In this document: positions 55,319 to 64,000 of the stretch, piece after piece
Numbering within the stretch: position 1 is the first letter of the stretch
Layout of the letters: each line of letters opens with the position of its first letter
Assembly: GCF_035222275.1 (NCBI RefSeq)
Contig: NC_085881.1
Span: 1,426,001-1,490,000 of the forward strand
DNA from: Podospora bellae-mahoneyi
Taxonomy: Eukaryota; Ascomycota; Sordariomycetes; Sordariales; Podosporaceae
DNA length: 64,000 bases
Direction: 5' to 3'
Notes under the pieces: model-generated
What the model was told of the DNA's origin: nothing
The model's input: the letters and a program-made list of their open reading frames with translations, nothing else
Databases searched by the model: none
Made by a program: the position numbers and the translations under genes

Positions 55319-57694
55319 CTACAAATCACTCGCCTCTTTTACCCACCCAACATGTGCCTCCCACCCCTCCCAAACCTCCGTCCTGAAGTTCTCCTCCATC
55401 ACCTCCCAATCCACAACCCCCTGCTCCCTCTCTTCCATCTTCGGTTCTTTCCAGTCCTCATCAAACACCCACTCCTCCCCTCCACATCCCACCACGGTAT
55501 TCCTGTACCACTCGTCCTCTTCAACACCCACCACCTTCACCTCTCCCAAATCAATCCTTTCCCCCTTGTGCCCCTCCCTGACCAAAACCACCACCCTCTC
55601 CCCACCCTTGATCTTCATCCCCGCCACCACACCCTTCGTGTCCCCCTCGGCCCTAACCTCGCAAACCACTCCCTTCTCATCCTCACTCACGACCCTCCAA
55701 ACCTTCACCTCAACCCTCCCCCCGTTTCCCAGCGTCACACCCCCCCTCACCCACCCCAACCACTTCGTCAGCGTCCCCTTAACCTCCCACTCCCCACCCC
55801 CAGGAGTCTTGACCTCAATCCCCAAAACCCACTCACTCAACACCCACGTCGGCCCGCTCGCCCACCCATGCGCGAGAGAGTTCCTCGCCCGGGAAGGGTA
55901 AGCAGGATACTGAACATCCCCATCAATCCTGAACCCCTCCGCAAGCGTGCTCCCATTATTAAACCCATCCCCATTGACCAGATGGCCCCATTCCAACAAC
56001 ATCAGCTCCACCGCCGTGTCCACCTCCCCAGAGTGGACATGCCCCAGCAGTTCAAACCCACTTGCAAAAGGACTGATGGTGTTTGGAAACTCTGGACACG
56101 GCGCCCCGTGTTTTAGCCATCTCCTTCTCAACTTCTGCGAGATCTGCCGTCTGGTAGGAGGGCCGTGTGGCAACGGGGAGGGTGCTCGAGAGGGTGATTT
56201 GGGTGACCGGAAGGGCAACCCCGAGGGAGCGAGGTTCGCGCCCGAGATCAACAACCAGGAGTTCCCATCCTGGGGGAGGACGGGGCTGTACGGCTGTCCC
56301 TTTTCGGGGTAGCAGCTCCTCTGGCCGATGTTGTCTGAAAACAAGCCCGTCTCGGGACAGTACAGCCTGCTGAGGCCGGTCTCAAGTCTTGTCTGGGTGG
56401 CTGCCCAGAGAGGGGGAACGTCACGACCTAGCCAACTGGCCAGGGTGGCTGAGCGGGAGAGGACGGTGTGCAGGAGCGCCGAAGCCTCAAGGTTGTGCCC
56501 CGTCATCCCCGGCCTCAACCAGTCCGCCGTGCTCGTGACGTGGACAAGCCCCATGTCATCCACAATCGAGATGGAGTGGTGCAGCGCAAAGAGGTACCGT
56601 CCCCAGATCTCACCCAGCCACTCCAGATCCCCCGACCACAAAACATACCCAAACACCCCAAGCAAACTGTGCAGATGATACGTGTCGCTGAACTCCCTAT
56701 TCTCCGTAACCCCCATCGGCGGCCCCGCATACGGCAGTCGCCCGTCGAAATACTGATTTTTGAAAATCACCCGAAGCGCGTTCTTGACGCTGACCCAATC
56801 GGAAGTCGACACCGCAATGGAAGGTATGGCAATAAACATGTCCCCCGGCCAAACCATCCTATCCCTCTTCGCCCCATCGGTGGTGACCGACTCCCCCTCC
56901 GAGATGGTGAAATTGCTGTACCACGACCCGGTAGGCGAGCGGTTGTGGTCAACAACACGGTTGTAGTCGATCAGCGCGCCCCCTTCTCTCGGGTCGATGC
57001 TGCCGAGCTGGAGCGTGTACGCCCCCGCGTACCAGATCTTGTTCAGCAGGTCGCTTGAAGAAGAGAAGTACCCCGTGTACGCCTCCCTTCCGTTGTCGCC
57101 CTGAGACGGAAACGAGGAGCAGCTCACCCGGACCTCCGAGATGGCAATCCGTTTCTTCTTCCTCCCCAAGCCCGAGATCCTCCCCCCCATCCCCACCCCC
57201 CAAAACCATCCTTGGCCCCCATCCCCATCCCCGTCTCCATCCTTGGGGACATGCAGAGTAAAATACCCAAACGCCCCCCTCACAAACTCCCTCCCAACAC
57301 AAACCTCCCCCGGTCCCTCCACCCTCAACCGCAGTGGCAGATCCCTCATCCGCCTGTCAGTCGTCGCGTCCGGCACCGGTCCGGCAAAGAGATACGACTC
57401 CGAGTACGCCAGACTGACCTCCTTCAACCCCCCCTCAACACCCTCAACGACAAGACAGACCCTCCCAGAGATGTTCTCCCCAAACTCCCAGCTCACCCAC
57501 CCCCCCTCCCCGATCCTCACCGTCCCCTCCTCAACGACAACATCAACATCCCCTTCCGTCTTCCATATCCCCCTCGGCACAATCCTCCTCTTGTCCTCGG
57601 GCGCGCGTATATACCTCTCCCAAGGTCCCTTCCACCCCTTTCTCCCTTCAACCTCACACAGACACAACAACCAAATAAGCACAAAAACTCTCAT
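55319..57694 (-). CDS. Secreted glycoside hydrolase, alpha-L-rhamnosidase (GH78)-like
   Basis: This single-exon gene codes for 791 aa. The ATG at 57694 was preferred because it opens a clear signal peptide (MRVFVLIWLLCLCEVEG, cleavage near 17). The N-terminal third is beta-rich. The central part shows the six-hairpin (alpha/alpha)6 pattern. DGAKRDRMVWPGD (273-285) is the conserved motif of GH78-like enzymes that carries acidic catalytic residues. STADWLRPG, GHNLEASALLHTVL, DNIGQRSCYPEKGQ and NNGSTLAEGFRIDGD support the family, and a C-terminal beta domain ends the chain. Substrate is inferred to be a rhamnose-containing plant glycoside or polysaccharide. Other fungal six-hairpin enzymes are possible. 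A loop at about 500-530 (Pro/Ser/Arg-rich) may be an insertion. Confidence 0.85.
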   Translation of the reverse strand: MRVFVLIWLLCLCEVEGRKGWKGPWERYIRAPEDKRRIVPRGIWKTEGDVDVVVEEGTVRIGEGGWVSWEFGENISGRVCLVVEGVEGGLKEVSLAYSESYLFAGPVPDATTDRRMRDLPLRLRVEGPGEVCVGREFVRGAFGYFTLHVPKDGDGDGDGGQGWFWGVGMGGRISGLGRKKKRIAISEVRVSCSSFPSQGDNGREAYTGYFSSSSDLLNKIWYAGAYTLQLGSIDPREGGALIDYNRVVDHNRSPTGSWYSNFTISEGESVTTDGAKRDRMVWPGDMFIAIPSIAVSTSDWVSVKNALRVIFKNQYFDGRLPYAGPPMGVTENREFSDTYHLHSLLGVFGYVLWSGDLEWLGEIWGRYLFALHHSISIVDDMGLVHVTSTADWLRPGMTGHNLEASALLHTVLSRSATLASWLGRDVPPLWAATQTRLETGLSRLYCPETGLFSDNIGQRSCYPEKGQPYSPVLPQDGNSWLLISGANLAPSGLPFRSPKSPSRAPSPLPHGPPTRRQISQKLRRRWLKHGAPCPEFPNTISPFASGFELLGHVHSGEVDTAVELMLLEWGHLVNGDGFNNGSTLAEGFRIDGDVQYPAYPSRARNSLAHGWASGPTWVLSEWVLGIEVKTPGGGEWEVKGTLTKWLGWVRGGVTLGNGGRVEVKVWRVVSEDEKGVVCEVRAEGDTKGVVAGMKIKGGERVVVLVREGHKGERIDLGEVKVVGVEEDEWYRNTVVGCGGEEWVFDEDWKEPKMEEREQGVVDWEVMEENFRTEVWEGWEAHVGWVKEASDL

Positions 57695-58732
57695 GTTGAG
57701 TTGCTGAACAGAACCCGCTGACAACAAATCAACCGTCGTCAGACATGATCTGATCTACGTCTCCCCCCCGCACTCAGCCGCAGCCAGACATTCAAACGCA
57801 AACGGAATGATACCCCGCCATCCATCCATCCCTCCCTACATCACATTCCTCACATTTCATTGGCAGATGGTCACCACATCATACAACAATACAAATCTAG
57901 CATTTCATTTGTCCCGAAACCTACACAACACAGAGAAAAACTAGAACTAATAACTAGCCCACTCGAGTCCCGCAAGCCTCGCTTCGTCAATGAGAAACAA
58001 CAAAGAAAAAGAAAGAGAAAAAGAGAAAAAGAGATGCATCACTATTCCTCCTCTCAGGCACAAATAGCTTTCTACCAGATCAACCACATCACTTGATGTG
58101 TGATAATCCTTGCTACCCTAGCCAAAAGAAGCATGATACACCCTCCCCCTTTTTTCTTACCCTTCCACCCTGCTCATTGACACAAAAAGCCAGACATTTC
58201 CCCAATCACTGCGGTCCATGCACTAGCAATGGCCGTCCAAAAGGGCTGGGTATATCCGTTATAAAGCCTCCCAGACCATGTGTGCTCCCACCCCAGGCCT
58301 GGTCCTCCTCCTCCTCCTCCTCCTCCTCTGCGCGCCTGGGCTCGCGCTCCCTCGTGTGTCCTCGCTAGGGTAGGAGCTATCAAGCTACCTTTCAGACCCT
58401 TTTTTTTCTTTTCTCCTTCTCTCCTCGGCTGGCAACCGCGCCCCTCCAATCATGCATCACTGCTAGTCGTGCTCTCCGTCGTCTCGCCGGTTGCCGCTGA
58501 AAACAAAATTAAGATAACGCCCGGGTGAGGTGTTGTGTGTGTGTTTGGGTGGGGGATATTGGGTAGTGTGTTATTGGTGGTGTTGTGACTGCGGAATGGT
58601 CGGCGTCAAGTGGTAAGTCTGGGAGCTATGGGATCGACCAGTCTTCTAGGCCGTGCCAGGACCTTCCTCTGCAAGGACCCCAACCCAAGAAACCGTCTTC
58701 GAGCAAGTGCTGTCTTGCAGCGCCAAGGCTCT
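57695..58732. other. Intergenic (1 kb), no gene seen
   Basis: This stretch holds the upstream region of the glycosidase (transcribed leftward) and the 3' flank of importin alpha. A-rich sequence (58001-58035) and a tcctcc run (58304-58328) are the only distinctive features. No coding frame has a recognisable domain. Confidence 0.55.
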
Positions 58733-60658
58733 TTACATATCCATCGACTCGGTGCCATTGGCGCCGAAGTTGAAGCCGCCCTGGCCGCCCTGCTGGGCAC
58801 CGTTCGCACCGAAGCCAAACTGCTGAGGCTGGCCCATAGACTCATCCGCGTTCTCCTCCTCGTCCGAGAAGTACTTCTCGATGATGTTGTACGCCTTCAT
58901 GTAAATCTCCTCGTTGGCGTTGGTCTGGCAGTCGTGGATCTTTTCCATACCGCCGCACTCCTCGATAAACAGAGCAAATCTGTTGATCGACTCGGGTCCG
59001 TCGCCGGCAGCCTGCTTGTCAAGATCACCGACCTTGAGGATGTTCTCCAAACCATCGAGGGCGACCTGGATGATTTTGTTATCCGGGCAGGCGAGGAGAT
59101 CGCAGAGGGGCTTGATGCAGCCCTGTTGAACCAAGTAGCGGATCTGCTCGGGCTTCTGGAGACCACCCGACGTGGCGTTGCTGATTGCCCAGCAGGCCTC
59201 CTTACGCGTCTTGAGATCGCCGTTGGAGAGCAGATGAATCAAAGGAGGAATGATGTTGGCGTCAATAACCGACTGGATCTGAGCCGAGTTGCCGGCCGTG
59301 ATGTTGGAGATGGTCCAGCAGGCCTCCTTGCGAATGCCGTCCTTGTTGGAGCTCAACAGAGACAAAAGGCAGGGCAAAGCGCCGCAGTTGATGATGACCT
59401 GGGTCTGAACGTCGTCGCCGGTGACTATGTTGCCGACGGAGCGGAGTGCTGGGGTCTGAACAGAGGTCGAGGCGTGCATGAGGAGCTCCACAAGACGGCG
59501 GGGGATGCCAGCCTCAATGACGGCTTGGATCTTGTCATTGGCACCGTCGGAGAGATAAGAGATAGCCCAGCACGCGTCGATCAAGACCTCGTCATCCAGA
59601 GAATAGACCAGCTTGGCGAGAACTGGAAGAGCAGGGGCAATCTAGAGCAAAAAGAACATCAGCATCGTGCGACACGAAGAACAAGGGACAACATACGGTA
59701 GCCCAGTCGGGCTGGGGAGCCTTGCCGCGGCAAAAGTTGCTCAAGGTCCAGGTGGCATTTCTGAGCATGGAAAGCTTGCGGCTGTCACCGAGAAGAGCAA
59801 GCAGAGGGCGGAGGGCACCCTGGGCCAGGACGAAATCACGGCAGCTGGGACTATCACCGGCAATGTTGCCCAAAGCCCACACGGCCTGCTCGCGGACATC
59901 AGGTTCGGGACTGCCCAGGAGCTCGACGAAGATGGGAACGGCACCGGCCTCGATAACAACCTGGGTCTGCGCAGCAGAGCCCGAGGCAATGTTGGTAAGA
60001 GCCCAGGCGGCCTCGAACTGGACAAGAGTGTGGGGAGAGCGGAGGAACTCGACGAAGCGGCTCACAACGCCAGTCTTGATGACCTCTTCGATTGGGGGGT
60101 TGCGCTCCTTGCTGAGCAGTTTGCGGAACTTGGTGGTGGCCTGGATCTGAGCGTCAATCTGTTCCGAGAAGACGCCAGCCACCATCTGAGGGAGGTCCTC
60201 GTTGAGCTGCGCACATTTTCCGTCAGCATTTTGTCTGCAGCGAGGTTTGCTGCCGAATGCGGCCCCAGTCGGCCCAGCAGCAGCCGCAACACGCAGCGGG
60301 GTACAAGTGGGGTGGAAATGAGAGGATGATGCTGGAGCGCAAAATCGACACCTTGGGGTAGGGCAGAGGACGCGATGCAGCGGGAAGCAACAGCGCCTCG
60401 CATGGAATACCGTCGTAAACATACCTGAGACTCGCTGGGAGGGTTCTCATCGTCACTGTCGGGGGCAGCACCGAGAGACGCGCCAGGACGGTCTGCACCA
60501 GTGCCAATGCCACGGCGCTTGGCCAAGTTCTCCTCGCGCTTCGCCTTGCGGATCTCAACCTGCTGCTCCTCACGGCGGCGACGAAGCTCCTCGGGCTTGA
60601 ATGTGTTCTTCGCCTTGAACTGAGTTCTGCGATGCTCGGGGATATAACGTTCAGACAT
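58733..60658 (-). CDS. SRP1: Importin subunit alpha (karyopherin alpha)
   Basis: This is the nuclear import adaptor that binds classical NLS cargo and hands it to importin beta. Exons are 60425-60658, 59697-60206 and 58733-59641, all phase 0, giving 550 aa, the usual length. The N-terminal IBB domain is basic ([20 protein letters not shown], then [18 protein letters not shown] and AKRRG). Ten Armadillo repeats follow with the conserved NLS-groove residues, for example [61 protein letters not shown] and [12 protein letters not shown]. The C-terminal tail is Gly/Gln/Phe-rich ([12 protein letters not shown]) and ends with SMDM. The first intron (60207-60424) is unusually long for this window at 218 nt. 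The gene is divergent from POT1, with start codons 609 bp apart. Confidence 0.95.
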
Positions 60659-61267
60659 GATGTCGGTTTCGCCGATGGGAGATAGGCCGTGGTGGGTATG
60701 GCAGGCAGTTTGAGGTGAGCCAGTCGATAGATAGATAGATAGAACGATGGACCAGACCAGGCGGCGGGGGATGTCGGGTAGACAGTGAACTTTGATAGAG
60801 TCAGGCTTTCGCAGGCCCAAGTGATGATGGTGGAATGCACGATGGGGAAAAGTTTTTCGTTGGGTGATGAAAGAAGTTGGAGTGAAGAGACTTTGAAAAT
60901 AGGTAGGGTCTTGCTCTGGGCTTTCTCTGGCGCCCGCCCCGCCCCGCAGCGCATGGATCAGTTTTGGCCTAGTTGTGCCCCACCCTCCCACCACACCTTT
61001 CGAGTCAGCCAGCGCTGCCTTGTGGCTGTGGCTGTGGCTGCCTGAGGCCACAACCAAACTACCCCTCCATGGCCAAAATGGCCCAAGACAAAAGGAGGGC
61101 ACGGGCCACAGCACATGCTCCCGCGATGGGTTGGTGAGCAGGTGGAAGCGTTTTGATTAGATAGTGTAGACCAGACGCGCCCCGCGGCTTTCAAGACGCG
61201 TTGAGTGTATCTCCCCCACCTTTGTCCATATTTGACCTAGGAGTTCCTTTACTCAGCACAGTCAACC
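60659..61267. promoter_or_regulatory. Bidirectional promoter region between importin alpha and POT1
   Basis: These 609 bp hold both leaders and promoters. A gata tetranucleotide run sits at 60724-60743. A short ctgtgg run lies at 61021-61041. No gene is present: frames running through here are upstream extensions of the importin alpha frame and have no family support. Confidence 0.6.
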
Positions 61268-63416
61268 ATGGCTTCCAAGCAGGAAGAGGGAGATCTTCCC
61301 CAAGGGTTTGTCCGGTTGAGGGATGTACTGGACCAAAAGTTCGTGCCTGGACACATGGTCAATGTCATAGGCTCCATCATTGACACCCAGGCCCTGTTCA
61401 AAACCAGCAAAGGTATGTTTGCCCTGCTTCCTGTGCTTCTTCTTTCTTTTGCACCCAGGCTTACCAACAACCCAAGATTGGAAAACCACATGGTCCCTCA
61501 TGGATTGGTCCGTGGAAGATGAATGCTATGGCGTCAAGCTCAACATCTTCCGACCTCTTGAAACCGACATCCCCCAAATTGCCTACCAGGATGTTGTCGT
61601 GCTTCATAGGGTCAAGGTCCAGAGATATGGCGGGAACATATCCTTCATCACCAATCATCAGACCACCATCAGGGTATACGAGTCCTCCAAGATCCCCAGG
61701 CCTCCAGAATCCGCCTCTGTGGCTTTGAGACCGTGCACCAAAAAGGACGAACGCCCGGAACTGACCGAGGAAATCCACCACTATGTCGCAGCCTTTTACC
61801 ACAAACTGGACAAGACCAACGTCCCCTCAGAGGAGGTGTTTCAGCAGGCAGCCCGGCAATCTGCCAACGTCAAGGAAAAGTTCAGTCTGCTCCAAGATGT
61901 CCAGGCAGAGAGGTTCTACGACCTGATCGTCCGAGTTGTGCGAGCACCACATTTTGACTTTGACAACAAGGCAACACTCTATGTGTCAGACTACACCGAG
62001 AACCCGGCCTTCCATGATCACATTCCCGAGAACCTCGATGCATCTCAAGACGGCGATGTATATGGTTATACCTCGGAGGAGCCCGCGCCAGTAGCGGAGA
62101 GATGGATCGCCCCGGAGGGGAAAAAGTCTCTTCAGGTCACCTGCTGGGAGCCTCATTCCCGCGCCCTGCAGGAGGATGTCAAGCTTGGCTCCTGGATCGG
62201 ACTCAAGAATGTGCAGATAAGACTTGGTCATGATTACAAGTATTTGGAGGGTTTTGTGCGGGAAGATCGGACATATCCAAACAGAATCAACGTCTACCCT
62301 CTCAACCTGGACGATCGCGAGAACATGGACGATCGCCTCACAGCAGCCTTGCGCCGTCAGCAGGCTGCGGACAAGGAGAAGAAGAAGGTGATCAAGGACA
62401 TCAAGTCTGCTCAGGTTGCAGGTCAGAAGCGGAAAGCTTCAAAGGTGCAGGCCATCGAGGACCAGCCGGCTCTGAACGCGAAGCAGCGTCGGGCGGAGAA
62501 CAGAGCGAAGAAGAAGGAGGAAAAAGCTCGCCAAAACGTAGTCTCTGCCGCGGCTGTTGCCCCTGGCACGAAGAGTGACCCGCCAAAGCAAAATCCGGCC
62601 CAAGATGTCACTCTTGCCGGAAATCGGCAGATAATCTGCGAGAAAAGCAATGTCGGCCTGACAACTATCGAGAGCATGCTGGAGCCGAGCTTTATGAAAA
62701 TCAAGATCGATGCAGACACTGTCGAGGTTCAAGTCCCATTCGTGAACAAGAAATACCTGACCTTTGTCCGCGTTGTCGACTTCTCGCCTTCCTGCATAGA
62801 AGACTTTGCCGTCAGCCGCAAGATCACCCAGTACCAAGATCTCTCAGACAGCGAAAACAGTGGCGGATCATCCCTCGACGAGGACGAATCTTCCGGTGGC
62901 GATAACGACCCCACCGTGAAGCGTGCTTGGGAATGGCGGTTCTCACTGTTGCTTGAAGATGCACTGCCGGCGGATGGATCATCGCCTGCGCGGGTGTGGG
63001 TGGCGGTCAACAATGGTGCAGGTCAGTGTCTCACCAATTTGGATGCGGACGACCTCCGGAAGAACAGGAAGTGCCGGTACCAGCTCCAAGATATCATGCA
63101 CATATTGTGGGGTAACTTGAAGGAGGTCAAGGCTGCTAATGGCGAGAAACAGCAGGCTTCCAAACAGGAGGTCAATTCCAGGCCAGGCTCTAGGGGTAGC
63201 AATGGGAACCGTACGCAGATGCCCGATCTGGATAGTGACGAAGAGAAGGAGGAGGCTAGTGGTCGTGGAAAAGAGAGCAGCTCGAGGTGGAATGAGATAA
63301 GGCTGGTCAACAAGCCCTTTACGTGCCCTATCAAGCAGTACGGCGTCAGGACTGGGAAGAAGGATGAGTGGATGCGTGTGTTTGCCATGGATGGGGTGCG
63401 GATCAAGGATGTGTGA
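61268..63416 (+). CDS. POT1: Telomere end-binding protein Pot1
   Basis: This is a single-strand telomere-binding shelterin protein of 694 aa. Exons are 61268-61412 and 61477-63416, with a 64-nt intron (donor gtatgt, acceptor aag). The N-terminal OB fold starts LPQGFVRLRDVLDQKFVPGHMVNVIGSIID and continues across the junction with KDWKTTWSLMDWS, as in fungal Pot1 proteins. VVVLHRVKVQRYGGNISFI matches the DNA-binding face of the fold. A second OB-like region (FYDLIVRVVRAPHFD, TLYVSDYTEN, GSWIGLKNVQIRLG) follows near 200-330. A Lys/Glu-rich helix (AKQRRAENRAKKKEEKARQ) links to a C-terminal part with a Ser/Glu acidic stretch. That part would contact the Tpz1/TPP1 partner, which is inference from the family. 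A nuclear location is expected. Confidence 0.88.
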
Positions 63417-64000
63417 CTAGTTTTTCGGGGAGGAGGTCTATGTCTATGCGGTTTTCTTTTCTTGTCTCATGATTAACGACATCCTTTTTCGTTTCAGGGA
63501 GGGGGATGAATCATCTGCCTTTCTACTTTGGCTGTTCTGGCAAGGCGTTTTGGGACAAGCAGGCAGGAAGGGAAGCCCAACATATGAGGGAGCATATGCT
63601 GAGGAGAAGGAGGAACATTAAATAGGGCATACGGCATTGCATGTTTTCAGCTTATTTAGATAGCTATCACTTTCAGTCTCTGTACATGTGGATATATATA
63701 TATATATATATATAAGAGTCGTGTTTCATTTTAAGCGACTGGTGTCGATTATCTTCTTGTTTTGTTGGTGTTGGCATAGGTTTATATAGTTGCGATGGTT
63801 GTCAGGGACTCGACCAGGAGGATAGGAAGAATGGGGATGCAAAGTCGTTGGTTGAATACAAAGTCAAAAAGAGCAAAAGCTTAACATTTCATCTTATCCC
63901 GAAAGTCAGTAAATGATGGTACTAAGGGAAATAAGAGAATGAGGAAATGAAAGGAACGGGCTTCTACTGTAGGTAGCAGCCGTCTCGATACCATATCGAC
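63417..64000. other. 3' flank of POT1 with TA microsatellite
   Basis: No gene is seen in the last 584 bp. A TA run of about 11 units lies at 63692-63714. T-rich sequence directly after the stop codon may be 3' UTR. The next gene to the right is outside the window. Confidence 0.55.

Noticed and set aside
1-64000. Transposons, virus-like elements, CRISPR arrays, rRNA genes
   Set aside because: No reverse transcriptase, transposase, integrase or capsid-like frame, long terminal or inverted repeats, spaced direct-repeat array or rRNA sequence was recognised.

Overview
The window is nuclear DNA of a filamentous ascomycete, most likely a Sordariomycete close to Sordariales. The evidence is a set of Pezizomycotina-type genes (SIN kinase Cdc7/SepH, filamentous-type Pot1, AP-3 delta, Qns1), short introns of about 54-75 nt with gtaagt/gtatgt-like donors and ctaac/ctgac branch points, GC-rich C-ending codons, and many simple repeats between genes. 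I saw no transposon, virus-like element, rRNA gene or CRISPR array. One tRNA gene (Val, AAC) is clear.

Layout from left to right. At 1-6102 (-) lies the septation kinase Cdc7/SepH, which probably runs off the left edge. At 7893-9525 (-) is a conserved-looking fungal protein of unknown function. At 10122-13497 sit dihydrofolate synthase (FOL3), a DUF218 protein and a convergent alpha/beta hydrolase. At 15269-16345 (-) is a three-finger C2H2 protein. A gene-poor stretch of 3.3 kb then leads to a likely accessory pair on the + strand, ACC deaminase (19674-20843) and a Dal5-like MFS transporter (21666-23430), followed by 1.9 kb without a gene that carries a short dispersed repeat. At 25305-31767 come a serine-less thioesterase-like protein, tRNA-Val, AP-3 delta and EMC2. 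After 3.4 kb of long leader or promoter DNA comes a coiled-coil protein with a ubiquitin-like domain (35178-37988). COQ10 (-), QNS1 (+), an m3C tRNA methyltransferase (+) and SAC3 (+) fill 39039-50123. NTA1 (-), a claudin-like tetraspan protein (+), a GH78-type glycosidase (-), importin alpha (-) and POT1 (+) complete the window.

Most genes are single-copy housekeeping genes: septation, folate, NAD and Q metabolism, vesicle traffic, ER membrane insertion, mRNA export, nuclear import, N-degron processing and telomere capping. They are not one pathway. The exception is the ACC deaminase plus transporter pair, which could form a small nitrogen-scavenging module.

The most notable signals are: abrupt switches inside genes between C-ending and G/T-ending codons; an extremely intron-dense QNS1 (11 introns, several exons of 23-56 nt) beside an intronless 4.4-kb SAC3; an AP-3 delta start codon apparently split by an intron; an acyl-protein-thioesterase relative that lacks the nucleophilic serine; a 33-residue polyglutamate tract in Nta1 coded by a microsatellite; and four copies of a 22-bp element downstream of the transporter. 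All exon limits were read by eye from splice signals and frame, without searches or transcript data.
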